Shown here: positions 26,483 through 34,826 of the stretch, one piece after another
Position numbering within the stretch: position 1 is the stretch's first letter
Layout of the letters: every line of letters starts with the position of its first letter
Program-made: the position numbers and the translations under genes
The notes under the pieces: model-generated
The model's input: only the letters and a program-made list of their open reading frames with translations
Told to the model about the DNA's origin: nothing
Database searches by the model: none
From: Vibrio tubiashii ATCC 19109
Lineage (GTDB): Bacteria > Pseudomonadota > Gammaproteobacteria > Enterobacterales > Vibrionaceae
Direction of reading: 5' to 3'
DNA length: 64,000 nucleotides
NCBI RefSeq assembly: GCF_000772105.1
Contig: NZ_CP009355.1
Coordinates: 558,001 to 622,000, forward strand

Positions 26483-26597
26483 ATACGAAAACAGGTGATG
26501 CTGTTGTGAATAAACCACTCGCTGACGAGTTGGTTTGACGTTCTGTAGAGAAGTTATACCTTCACACCTCACTTGTTTTCCTAACGATTAGGAAAAC
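26474..26597 (+). promoter_or_regulatory. Translational expression platform of the fluoride riboswitch
   Basis: Three competing helices are visible. Sequestor: GTTTTCCTAA (26575-26584) with TTAGGAAAAC (26588-26597), a 10-bp hairpin that buries the AGGA ribosome binding site 7 bases before ATG 26601. Anti-sequestor: GAAAACAGGTGA (26487-26498) with TCACTTGTTTTC (26569-26580), 12 bp with one G-U pair, which uses the same 26575-26580 strand. Apo helix: CTACAGA (26477-26483) with TCTGTAG (26542-26548), extended past a bulged C. This unpicks the pseudoknot and crosses the anti-sequestor. No T run is present, so control is probably translational and ON with ligand. Confidence 0.75.
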
Positions 26598-26600
26598 GCC

Positions 26601-27293
26601 ATGCAATACTCTTCTGAAATTCAATCAATGTGCCCAATTCAACGTGGGGACTTACATCCATCTGCGCCCATTCCTGTGGAAGGATCAATGGTACGGCCAA
26701 AAGATGTTATCGCCATTTCTGGTTTAAGCCACGGTGTTGGCGCTTGTGCTCCCCAGCAAGGGGCTGCGAAACTCACTTTGAATGTTAAGCAAGGCATCAT
26801 CGAAGAAGCGCTGATTGAGACTATAGGCTGCTCTGGAATGACACACTCAGCGTCTATGGCGGCTGAAATATTGACTGGAAAAACCATCCTAGAAGCGCTA
26901 AATACCGATCTGGTCTGTGACGCGATTAATGTCGCGATGCGCGAGCTATTCCTCCAATTTGTTTATGGGCGTACTCAATCTGCTTTTTCTGAAGGCGGGT
27001 TAGAAATTGGCGCTGCGTTGGAAGATCTCGGTAAAGCTCAGAGAAGTCAGGTTGGAACGAGTTACTCGACGATGGCGAAAGGAGTGAGATACATGGAACT
27101 TGCTGAAGGCTACGTAACCAAACTTGCGCTCGACGAGAATGATGAAGTCATCGGGTATCAGTACCTTAACCTTGGCAAAATGATGGCAAACATTGAAAGT
27201 GGAATGGAGGCTGAAAGCGCAATGCTAGACGCGAGTGGAACGTATGGACGCTTCGATGAAGCTGTAAAAACGATCAATCCGCGTAACGCTTAA
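26601..27293 (+). CDS. Iron-sulfur cluster assembly scaffold-like protein, GGGtGRT partner
   Basis: This 230-residue protein is related to NifU/IscU N-terminal scaffolds. Candidate ligand cysteines are in GACAPQQGAAK (near residue 50) and in ETIGCSGMTHSAS (near residue 76), with another in DLVCDAIN. It has no C-terminal Nfu domain. It lies 15 bases upstream of a GGGtGRT-family gene, its usual partner, and no other isc or suf gene is near. The RBS-burying hairpin and the fluoride aptamer directly precede it. The exact client of the pair is not known to me. Confidence 0.8.
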   Translation: MQYSSEIQSMCPIQRGDLHPSAPIPVEGSMVRPKDVIAISGLSHGVGACAPQQGAAKLTLNVKQGIIEEALIETIGCSGMTHSASMAAEILTGKTILEALNTDLVCDAINVAMRELFLQFVYGRTQSAFSEGGLEIGAALEDLGKAQRSQVGTSYSTMAKGVRYMELAEGYVTKLALDENDEVIGYQYLNLGKMMANIESGMEAESAMLDASGTYGRFDEAVKTINPRNA

Positions 27294-27308
27294 TCTGAGG
27301 GCCCAATC

Positions 27309-28283
27309 ATGAATATTTCGACAACTCAATTACTTAATCACATGAACTTTTCTACTCTAGAAGAGGCGCATCATTACTGTCTGACTTTCGGAATTGACCC
27401 TAAGCAAGTAGTACTTGAAACTCAGCCGATTGCATTTGATAACGCTTGTGATGCGTATACCTTAGGGACTGCACTGGCGCTGTTTCGCCAATCAGAAAAC
27501 GCGGAGCAGGCAGCGCTAGCCATCGGTGAAGGGCTACAAGCGTTTACCAAAGAGGGCAGCGTTGCCCAGCAAAGACAAGTAGGTTTAGGGCACGGCGCTT
27601 TGGCTGCTCGACTGCTTAATGAGCAAACGCAGTGCTTTGCATTTCTCGCAGGTCATGAGTCTTTTGCTGCAGCGGAAGGAGCGATTAAAATTGCTCTCAA
27701 TGCTAACAAGTCGAGAACTACACCTCTTAAAGTGATCTTGAATGGACTCGGTAAAGATGCGGCCTACTTAATCGCCAGAATTAACGGATTTAGCTATGTA
27801 AGAACCGAGTTCGACTACCAAACCGGGGAACTGGTGGAGGTTGAAAGAAGACGTTTCTCTCAGGGCGCGCGTGGTGAGATTCTCTGTTACGGCGCTGATG
27901 ATGTCAGAGAGGGCGTGGCGATCATGCACCGTGAATCGGTAGACGTCAGTATTACGGGTAATTCGACTAACCCTACACGCTTTCAGCATCCGGTCGCCGG
28001 TACCTACAAATCTGAGTGTAATGCTCAGGGCAAAGCGTATTTTTCGGTTGCCTCTGGTGGTGGTACCGGACGAACGCTACACCCAGATAATGTTGCGGCA
28101 GGACCAGCAAGTTACGGAATGACGGATACTATGGGGAGAATGCACGCAGATGCCCAGTTTGCAGGAAGCTCTTCAGTGCCAGCCCATGTGGCAATGATGG
28201 GGTTCATCGGTATGGGGAATAACCCTATGGTGGGCGCGTCCGTGGCACTTGCAGTGGCAGTAGAACAGCAACTTCATCACTAA
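27309..28283 (+). CDS. GGGtGRT family protein
   Basis: This 324-residue protein carries the family motif GGGTGRT in VASGGGTGRTLHPDNV. Other features are GLGHGALAARLL, a SGNSTNP-like ITGNSTNPTRF stretch and the glycine-rich C-terminus VAMMGFIGMGNNPMVGASVALAVA. No enzyme activity is established for this family to my knowledge. It follows the scaffold-like gene by 15 bases and so falls under the same fluoride switch. It ends 13 bases from a convergent gene. Confidence 0.88.
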   Translation: MNISTTQLLNHMNFSTLEEAHHYCLTFGIDPKQVVLETQPIAFDNACDAYTLGTALALFRQSENAEQAALAIGEGLQAFTKEGSVAQQRQVGLGHGALAARLLNEQTQCFAFLAGHESFAAAEGAIKIALNANKSRTTPLKVILNGLGKDAAYLIARINGFSYVRTEFDYQTGELVEVERRRFSQGARGEILCYGADDVREGVAIMHRESVDVSITGNSTNPTRFQHPVAGTYKSECNAQGKAYFSVASGGGTGRTLHPDNVAAGPASYGMTDTMGRMHADAQFAGSSSVPAHVAMMGFIGMGNNPMVGASVALAVAVEQQLHH

Positions 28284-28296
28284 GGTAAAACCAGAA

Positions 28297-28863
28297 TTAA
28301 TCCTGAGGCTTTGGCTTGGCGTTTTCCAGAGCCTCAATTTCTTTTCTATAGCGCCCTTCAAGTATGGTCAGTTTACTGATTAAGGATTCAATATCTTTCC
28401 TCATTGCTTGGTTAACCTGTGAGTATTGCCAACCGCTAATGACATTAGATTGGCTACCTGATTGTTTGCAATGTTTACTGATCGATAACCAACGTTTTTC
28501 CATCGCGTTCGCTTGATTGACTAATGGGTCGAGTAACCGTTTCTCTTCGTTTATCCTGCTTATCACAACACCGGAAGCCTCCGCTTGGGTTTGCATATGC
28601 CGATGAAAGGTGTGATTGCCGCTTTGCCACAGCCCTTGCAGTTCATTGGCGGTGAACTCCTGATATAAGAAAGGCTGAGCTTGGTGTATCTGGAGAAACT
28701 GATTGAATCGAGTCGCGTGAAAGTTATATTTCTGATCCAACTCTTGCTGAAGTTTGAGGGCACGATTCCATGATTCAGCGTCGCAGTGCGCACTATTTAC
28801 CCCATAAGGTAAAGTGATCAGCAATGCTGCCGCTATAGTTATATTAATACTGTGCCATTTCAT
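28297..28863 (-). CDS. Secreted helical protein of unknown function
   Basis: This 188-residue protein has a probable Sec signal peptide (about 1-25, MKWHSINITIAAALLITLPYGVNSA). A helical mature part contains two cysteines, one near each end. Repeated Gln- and Glu-rich helices (LQQELDQKY, EGRYRKEIEALENAK) suggest coiled coils. It should be periplasmic. It is convergent with the GGGtGRT gene and divergent from the SH3b protein. Family not recognised. Confidence 0.65.
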   Translation of the reverse strand: MKWHSINITIAAALLITLPYGVNSAHCDAESWNRALKLQQELDQKYNFHATRFNQFLQIHQAQPFLYQEFTANELQGLWQSGNHTFHRHMQTQAEASGVVISRINEEKRLLDPLVNQANAMEKRWLSISKHCKQSGSQSNVISGWQYSQVNQAMRKDIESLISKLTILEGRYRKEIEALENAKPKPQD

Positions 28864-28918
28864 TATGATGGTTGTGGTGTTTGCAACCTCTTAAGTATAG
28901 GAAAAGAATCAAGGCGAT

Positions 28919-29587
28919 ATGAAAAAGGTCATTATGCTTCTCCTGCTGCTCGTCGGTATAGGCTGTGCTGCGGGTGGTTACTACATCTTCTATTACAAAC
29001 CTCAGCAAGACGCGTTAGCGATGGAAGGGGTAGAGGAAGAAGAGCCAATGACACCCATTCTTCTGGTTGAAGAGGAAGAAGAAGTCGAGCCACCGCCGCC
29101 GATTACTGACTACTATGTTAGCCCTCCCAAACTTGGTGTGCGCGAAGCGCCAGATTACTCCGCGTTTGTGGAAAATGTGGTTTATCGTGGAGATAAGCTG
29201 CATATCTTAGAAAAACGCGATGACTGGGGAAGAATATCGCCTTACTATGTTTACGAAGAAGGTGGGCCTGAAGTTGCGGAATGGGTACCAATGGAAGCAC
29301 TTCTGGAAGTGGCTCCAACCATTACCAAGCAAGAGAGAGTAGAAACCGTCACTACTTATATTGAAGATTCTGATGATTTTAAACAGCATTTCGAAATGTT
29401 CATTAAGACAACAGATAACCTGCTTAAAGAAGGGACGTGTGTACCGGAGGATTTTGAAGAAACTCAAGGTTGGATACGTTCGGTGACGTTTGAAGATATT
29501 GATGCCTACTTTGTGTACTGCGGTGGCTTGAAGCAAGCCAATAAGATCTATTTAGATGTTCAAACGGGTAAGATTTTCTATCGTTAA
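28919..29587 (+). CDS. Membrane-anchored SH3b-like domain protein
   Basis: This 222-residue protein has an N-terminal transmembrane anchor (about 4-27), a Glu/Pro-rich acidic linker (about 38-62, including runs of E and PPPP) and a bacterial SH3-like segment (about 65-130: YYVSPPKLGVREAPDYSAFV, LEKRDDWGRI, AEWVPMEAL). A C-terminal domain (about 140-222) follows, with two cysteines that could form a disulfide. It probably sits in the periplasm tethered to the inner membrane. Binding to cell wall is a guess from the SH3b fold. Confidence 0.65.
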   Translation: MKKVIMLLLLLVGIGCAAGGYYIFYYKPQQDALAMEGVEEEEPMTPILLVEEEEEVEPPPPITDYYVSPPKLGVREAPDYSAFVENVVYRGDKLHILEKRDDWGRISPYYVYEEGGPEVAEWVPMEALLEVAPTITKQERVETVTTYIEDSDDFKQHFEMFIKTTDNLLKEGTCVPEDFEETQGWIRSVTFEDIDAYFVYCGGLKQANKIYLDVQTGKIFYR

Positions 29588-29686
29588 AACCCACCAAATT
29601 TGAAATGTTAGCTTTTAGATTATTTTAGTTGTCTGTAGCCAAGGTTAGATCTACTATCACGCTGTTGACTAATATCAGGTTCATCA

Positions 29687-30169
29687 ATGCTTCAACGAAT
29701 TGTTTCATATATCTGGCTTTTTACACTTGCGATGGTATTGCCAACGCAGGCGTTTGCCTATGTATTGCAAGCTGAAAATGAAGCATCTGCACGCCTTAAC
29801 TATCGTGCGAACGCTTTACTGCCCCTCTCAAATAATGACTTCCAAGCTCTATTTGATGAAGTAAAGCAAGAGCCTCAATCAGAACCTGTTACCAAAGCCG
29901 ATTTTTCGCAAGATTGGCTAGCCATCATCAATGCTAATCGCTGGCTGAATGTCATTCGCTACCTTGATGATGGTGAATCCTCTTCAAACATTGATTTACC
30001 TAGCTTTGAACCTGCTGCGATAGCTCTGTTTAGGTTGTATAAACTCCCTAAAATAGAGTCAGGTCTAGGCGTTACATCACGCTACAATTCCCCTTACCGC
30101 ATTTCTGGTTGGAAAGAGACTAACGCGCTTTACGTGGCGCTCAACGGTCAGTATTCCGTTATTTCCTAA
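29687..30169 (+). CDS. vemP: VemP-type secretion-monitoring arrest peptide
   Basis: This 160-residue secreted protein lies directly upstream of secD2-secF2. It has a Sec signal peptide (about 1-24, ending TQAFA). Near its C-terminus is the arrest-type segment RISGWKETNALYVALNGQ at residues 138-155. In Vibrio alginolyticus, VemP stalls its own translation near the equivalent Gln when export or Na+ is limiting, which opens the secD2 ribosome binding site. Length (160 against 159) and gene order match. The arrest segment seen here strongly supports the same function. Confidence 0.93.
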   Translation: MLQRIVSYIWLFTLAMVLPTQAFAYVLQAENEASARLNYRANALLPLSNNDFQALFDEVKQEPQSEPVTKADFSQDWLAIINANRWLNVIRYLDDGESSSNIDLPSFEPAAIALFRLYKLPKIESGLGVTSRYNSPYRISGWKETNALYVALNGQYSVIS

Positions 30170-30245
30170 CTTACATACCGAAGCTATAGCCTTCACCGTT
30201 TATCCCTAGGCACAGATCTATCTGTTCCCAGCTAAGTTAAGAAAT
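30161..30245 (+). promoter_or_regulatory. vemP-secD2 RBS-sequestering stem
   Basis: ATTTCCTAACTTA (30161-30173), which includes the vemP stop codon, can pair with TAAGTTAAGAAAT (30233-30245). That is 12 of 13 bases with one C-A mismatch. The 3' strand contains the secD2 ribosome binding site AAGAA just before ATG 30249. A ribosome stalled on the last vemP codons (Gln155 is at 30149-30151) would cover or melt the 5' strand and free secD2. Confidence 0.8.
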
Positions 30246-30248
30246 ATT

Positions 30249-32096
30249 ATGAAAAAAAATCCTTTAAAGCAGGCGAAATCCGCACGCCTGATGAACCACT
30301 ATTCTGCATGGAAATATGTGGTTCTTATTGCGACAGTGGTAATGCTGACCCTTAGCGCTATTCCAACTTGGTATGGTGAAAAACCTTCCATTCAGGTGAC
30401 AACGTCACAAGTTAATTCAAACAACATTGTCAACAATGTCACTGAACTCAACCGCTATCTGGATCAACGTGATATCCAAGTGAACGAAATCGAGCAGGTT
30501 GGTAACAAAACAACGCTCGTGTTTGAAAACGAAACTGAGCAAACTCAAGCACGTCAGGCGCTAGATAAGCTATTAGGCAAAGAAGACTCGATTACCTTTT
30601 CTTATGTTTCCGTCGCGCCTAAGTGGCTAGGTGATATGGGCTTTAGTCCTATCAAGCTAGGTTTGGACTTACGTGGTGGTGTGCAGTTTTTGCTCAATGT
30701 TGATATTGACAAGGCATTTGAAGACCAACGTAACAGCTTAGTTGATGAAGTGAGAGACTTCTTGCGTCAGGAAAGATTGCGCGGTATTCAAATTTCTTCG
30801 GTTGGTTCTGAAGCCTTTGATGTTAAGACTGACACTGACAATGCGCTGGCTCAAGTGAATACTTTCCTTAAGCAGAACTACCCGAACTGGGACGTGAAGC
30901 GCCATTCGGATTACCTTGCGGTTAAGCCAACGCCAGAGAGTAAATCTGAGTTCCAGTCGGTCACTATCAAGCAAAACTTAAAGATCATGCGTGATCGCAT
31001 TGAAGAGTTGGGCATTACAGAAGCACTAGTTCAGCGTCAAGGCGAACACAGTATTCGTATTGAGTTACCTGGTGTGCAAGACCCTTCATTGGCGAAGAAC
31101 GTTATTGGCGCAACGGCGACTTTGGCTTTCCATGAATCACGTACTCCTTCAGAGGGTAAAGCTTACGGCGACGTTGTTTTGAAAGACAATGACGGTCGTG
31201 ATGTGACCCTAGCAAAACGTCCAGTTCTGACTGGTGAGCACATTATTAATGCGCGTGCTGGCATTGATAAAATGGGATTCTCTGAGGTAAACATCTCCCT
31301 TGATCATGCTGGTGGCAAAATCATGAGTGATTTCTCTGGGGGGCATATCGGCAAACCAATGGCAACTGTGTATCGCGAATATACGACTAACGCTAAGGGT
31401 GAAACTGAACGTAGCGAGCGAGTCATCAGTGTCGCAACCATTCAATCTCAACTAGGCAGTCAGTTCCGCATCACAGGTGCAGGCTCAATGGAAGACGCAC
31501 AGAACCTTGCACTGTTGCTTCGCGCTGGCTCGTTGACCGCACCAGTGACGATTGTTGAAGAGCGCACTATTGGCGCTTCATTGGGTGCTGAAAACATTCA
31601 AAATGGCTTTGCCGCTCTTGCGCTTGGTTTAGCGATGACATTGACCTTTATGGCGCTTTGGTATCGCCGATTAGGCTGGGTCGCTAACGTTGCATTAATG
31701 GTTAACATGGTGAGCTTGCTTGGTTTGATTGCACTTCTACCTGGTGCCGTTCTGACTCTACCTGGTATCGCTGGTTTAGTTTTAACGGTCGGTATGGCGG
31801 TAGACACCAACGTACTGATATTCGAGCGTATCAAGGACAAACTCGCTGAAGGGCGTACATTCGCTCAGTCGATTGACCTTGGGTTTGATAGTGCTTTGAG
31901 CACGATTCTTGACGCCAACATTACAACCATGATCACTGCTGTCGTTCTTTACTCGATTGGTAATGGTCCAATTCAAGGCTTTGCCTTAACTCTAGGTCTG
32001 GGTCTGTTGACCAGTATGTTCAGTGGTGTGTTCGCATCACGCGCAATCATCAATTTGGTATGGGGACGCGATGCACGTCGCGATGTGAGGGTATAA
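30249..32096 (+). CDS. secD2: Protein translocase subunit SecD (SecD2 paralogue)
   Basis: This 615-residue membrane protein has TM1 near residues 20-40, a large periplasmic domain (P1 head and base, about 55-440, with LGLDLRGGVQFLLNVD) and five C-terminal TMs (about 448-605). The conserved TM4-type motif VGMAVDTNVLIFERI is present. SecD works with SecF and the proton or sodium gradient to pull proteins across the inner membrane. The vemP leader and the absence of yajC, tgt and queA mark it as the inducible second copy of vibrios. Translation is likely controlled by the stem at 30161-30245. Confidence 0.95.
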   Translation: MKKNPLKQAKSARLMNHYSAWKYVVLIATVVMLTLSAIPTWYGEKPSIQVTTSQVNSNNIVNNVTELNRYLDQRDIQVNEIEQVGNKTTLVFENETEQTQARQALDKLLGKEDSITFSYVSVAPKWLGDMGFSPIKLGLDLRGGVQFLLNVDIDKAFEDQRNSLVDEVRDFLRQERLRGIQISSVGSEAFDVKTDTDNALAQVNTFLKQNYPNWDVKRHSDYLAVKPTPESKSEFQSVTIKQNLKIMRDRIEELGITEALVQRQGEHSIRIELPGVQDPSLAKNVIGATATLAFHESRTPSEGKAYGDVVLKDNDGRDVTLAKRPVLTGEHIINARAGIDKMGFSEVNISLDHAGGKIMSDFSGGHIGKPMATVYREYTTNAKGETERSERVISVATIQSQLGSQFRITGAGSMEDAQNLALLLRAGSLTAPVTIVEERTIGASLGAENIQNGFAALALGLAMTLTFMALWYRRLGWVANVALMVNMVSLLGLIALLPGAVLTLPGIAGLVLTVGMAVDTNVLIFERIKDKLAEGRTFAQSIDLGFDSALSTILDANITTMITAVVLYSIGNGPIQGFALTLGLGLLTSMFSGVFASRAIINLVWGRDARRDVRV

Positions 32097-32098
32097 CC

Positions 32099-33001
32099 AT
32101 GGTTGAATTTTTTAAACAGCATATTCGTCGAGTTCGCTACATTACCAACTTTGTATCGTTCGCGTTAATGGTCATCTCACTTGTTGCGTTGGGGATGAAT
32201 GGCTTAAACATGGGGCTCGACTTTACTGGCGGTATGGTCACTGAAGTCAAAGTCGACAACAATGTTACCCATGAACAACTTGTTGATGCCCTGCAACCAG
32301 AACTAGGTCAGTTCACTAATGTGACTCACTCAGATCAAGATGGTCGATGGGTAATTCGCTATCCAATTCCTGAGCAAGGCGAACAGTCAGCGGACCTAGT
32401 TAAAACACTCTCGCCGATTTCTCACCAAGTGGATGTGATCAGCAATAGCATGGTCGGCTCTCAAGTAGGGCAAGACTTAGTCGACCAAGGCGGTTTAGCG
32501 CTTATGATCTCTATGATGTGTATTTTAGGTTATCTGTGTTTCCGCTTTGAGTGGCGATTGGCAAGCGGCTCTTTGTTAGCATTGGTCCACGATGTGGTGC
32601 TTGTGTTGGGTTTTTTCGCTGCAACACAGATGGAGTTTAACTTGACCGTGTTTGCTGCGATACTGGCGATTCTTGGTTACTCGCTTAATGACTCGATAAT
32701 CATTGCCGACCGAATTCGTGAGTTGTTGATCGCGAAACAGTCATTGCCAACCGAAGAGATTAACGACCAAGCCGTTATGGCGACCTTCTCGCGAACTATG
32801 GTGACTTCGGGTACCACGTTAATGACAGTATCGGCATTGTGGATTATGGGCGGCAGCGCGCTACAAGGTTTCGCTATTGCGATGTTCATCGGTATTCTGT
32901 CAGGAACCTGGTCTTCGATCTCCATGGGTACGGTGCTGCCAGAATGGCTAAAACTTGAGCCCAAACACTACCTTCCTGTCGAGATTGACAACGCGCCATA
33001 A
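32099..33001 (+). CDS. secF2: Protein translocase subunit SecF (SecF2 paralogue)
   Basis: This 300-residue partner of SecD has TM1 near residues 17-36, a periplasmic domain with LGMNGLNMGLDFTGGMVTEV and five TMs including LGYSLNDSIIIADRIRE. It forms the SecDF complex with the preceding gene. The ATG at 32099 is two bases after the secD2 stop, with GAGGG upstream. An in-frame ATG at 32060 lies inside secD2 and has no ribosome binding site. A strong terminator follows at 33018-33049. Confidence 0.95.
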   Translation: MVEFFKQHIRRVRYITNFVSFALMVISLVALGMNGLNMGLDFTGGMVTEVKVDNNVTHEQLVDALQPELGQFTNVTHSDQDGRWVIRYPIPEQGEQSADLVKTLSPISHQVDVISNSMVGSQVGQDLVDQGGLALMISMMCILGYLCFRFEWRLASGSLLALVHDVVLVLGFFAATQMEFNLTVFAAILAILGYSLNDSIIIADRIRELLIAKQSLPTEEINDQAVMATFSRTMVTSGTTLMTVSALWIMGGSALQGFAIAMFIGILSGTWSSISMGTVLPEWLKLEPKHYLPVEIDNAP

Positions 33002-33017
33002 AGCGGTGAGTTAAACG

Positions 33018-33052
33018 AAAGGCCCTGAACGATACGTATCAGGGCCTTTTTG
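33018..33052 (+). terminator. Intrinsic terminator of vemP-secD2-secF2
   Basis: An 11-bp stem (AAAGGCCCTGA with TCAGGGCCTTT) closes a 10-base loop and is followed by TTG and a T-rich stretch. Confidence 0.93.
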
Positions 33053-33497
33053 TTTCTATTAATATCACCTAGCATTCAGCGTGTTTTGGCTGCCTCTTAA
33101 CGACACCTAGAATAATTTATGCACTCACAGAGAGATAAATCGCAGTGGTTAGAATGAATTGGTATGACTTTGCCCAGATTCTTGTGAAGCGGCTATCAGA
33201 TCTGATCGAAACAAACCTCAGAAAACAACTTTCCCAATGATTATGTATTCACTATTCTGGGAAGATTACATTATTTAATGAGTGTGAGTATAAACAAGTA
33301 ATAAAAATCTGGATATTTAATCTGGTAATGACTAAATATCCTTGTTTTCGCCAGTTTATAGTAAAAGTAGTTCTTGATTCTAGTCACAATTAACAGCAAA
33401 TAATTCACTTACTATCATGTCACTTTAATTCCAATAACTAAAAACTAACCCAAGATAAAATAACTATCTAGCGTGAAATAGAAGGATAAAAATCGAC
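33053..33497. other. AT-rich intergenic region before the triple RidA gene
   Basis: About 445 bases without a credible gene. A 28-codon ORF at 33154-33240 lacks a ribosome binding site. TTCCCA and TGGGAA form a loose inverted repeat with about 23 bases between its arms, near 33231-33265. The last part should hold the promoter of the RidA gene; I could not fix -10 and -35 elements. Confidence 0.4.
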
Positions 33498-34763
33498 ATG
33501 AGTGGCGCAATCATTAAAGTTTCAAGAAACACCGAAAATGCACCTGTTTCTGAGCTGTCTACGCAAAGCGTAGCATTCTCTCATTACAATAATATCTCTG
33601 CGCAGTTACCCTTAGACCCTGCTACTGGGCAGATTGTTGTAGGTGATGTAAAAGAGCAAGCGAAACAGTGTTTAAACAATATTAAGGCGATTGTTGAAAG
33701 TATTGATCACGTCATGGACGACGTTGTACGTATTAATGTTCACCTGAAGAACATTGCAGACATGGAAGCTGTGGACGAAGTATACGCGACTTTCTTTGCG
33801 AACCTCATTCCAACCCGTACTACTGTGGCTGTTGATGCATTACCGCATGGTGATGCTTTGGTTCAAATGGACGCGCTAATTTCAAATGGTGAAGGTACTG
33901 CACCTCAAGAGCCTTGTGCGCTTATCAAGCTATCAAGAAATACTGAGCAAGCACCAGTCAGTGCGGTATCTACACAAACCGTTGCATTCTCGCACTACAA
34001 CAATATCTCGGCTCAACTACCAATTGATGTGGAAACAGGCAAGCTAATAGAAGGTGGCGTTCAAGAGCAGACGGCTCAATGCTTGAAGAACATCAAAGCA
34101 ATCATGGAGAGCATTGATGTCCCATTTGATGACATTGTAAAAGTGAACGTGTATCTGAAAGATCTTGCGGATATGAAAGAGGTCGATACGGCATACACGA
34201 CTTTCTTCCCAGATTCGTCTATTGCACGCACTGTTGGCTACATGCCAGCTCGTACTTTTGTTTCTGTCGCCGACCTTCCTATGGGTGCGAAAGTTCAGTT
34301 AGATGCCGTTGTTTCTCACGGTGATGGTACGCCACCACAAGAAGTGGAAGATAGACACGGTATCGTGATTCGCGCACATAACACAGAAAATGCGCCAGTG
34401 AGTCCACTTCACACTCAGACAGTGGCATTTTCTCACTACAACCACATTGCTGCGCAACTTCCAATGAAAGCAGACGCGAGCCAATTGGTTGCTGGTGGAG
34501 CAAAAGAGCAGGCTCAACAATGTCTCGATAACATTAAAGCGATTGTTGAAAGCATCAATCACGTGATGGACGATATTGTTAAAGTTAACATTCAACTGCG
34601 CGATATGGCTGATCTAGAAGCCGTTAATGAAGTATACAAGACCTACTTTGAACGTGAACTGCCAGCGCGTACTGTTGTTGGTGTCGCTGAAATCGCAATG
34701 GATGCATTAGTACAGATTGATGTGGTTGTTTCGAATGGCGAAGGCACACCGCCAAACGCATAA
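33498..34763 (+). CDS. Triple RidA (YjgF/UK114) domain protein
   Basis: This 421-residue protein consists of three tandem RidA-like domains, about 1-137, 138-282 and 285-421. Each keeps TQTVAFSHYN-type and CLxNIKAIVESI segments. Each also keeps the arginine that binds the carboxylate in enamine deaminases: Arg107 (PTRTTVAV), Arg252 (PARTFVSV) and Arg391 (PARTVVGV). RidA proteins hydrolyse reactive 2-aminoacrylate and related imines, normally as trimers of single-domain chains. The middle domain has a short insert before its Arg. One chain may mimic the trimer; that is inference. Confidence 0.9.
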   Translation: MSGAIIKVSRNTENAPVSELSTQSVAFSHYNNISAQLPLDPATGQIVVGDVKEQAKQCLNNIKAIVESIDHVMDDVVRINVHLKNIADMEAVDEVYATFFANLIPTRTTVAVDALPHGDALVQMDALISNGEGTAPQEPCALIKLSRNTEQAPVSAVSTQTVAFSHYNNISAQLPIDVETGKLIEGGVQEQTAQCLKNIKAIMESIDVPFDDIVKVNVYLKDLADMKEVDTAYTTFFPDSSIARTVGYMPARTFVSVADLPMGAKVQLDAVVSHGDGTPPQEVEDRHGIVIRAHNTENAPVSPLHTQTVAFSHYNHIAAQLPMKADASQLVAGGAKEQAQQCLDNIKAIVESINHVMDDIVKVNIQLRDMADLEAVNEVYKTYFERELPARTVVGVAEIAMDALVQIDVVVSNGEGTPPNA

Positions 34764-34787
34764 TGTTAATCAATTATAAATAATGGG

Positions 34788-34819
34788 AAGAGGCTGACTA
34801 AATTAGTTAGCCTCTTTTT
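34788..34819 (+). terminator. Terminator after the triple RidA gene
   Basis: An 8-bp AAGAGGCT / AGCCTCTT stem, with an inner imperfect helix (GACTA / TAGTT), is followed by TTTTTATTT. Confidence 0.88.
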
Positions 34820-34826
34820 ATTTATA

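Noticed and set aside
26512..26536. Hairpin AAACCACTCG...TTGGTTT inside the riboswitch platform as an intrinsic terminator
   Set aside because: It is not followed by a T run, so transcription termination there is unlikely. It more likely acts as a spacer helix enclosed by the anti-sequestor.
33154..33240. 28-codon ORF in the long gap after secF2
   Set aside because: It has no ribosome binding site or recognisable sequence and is within chance length for this region.
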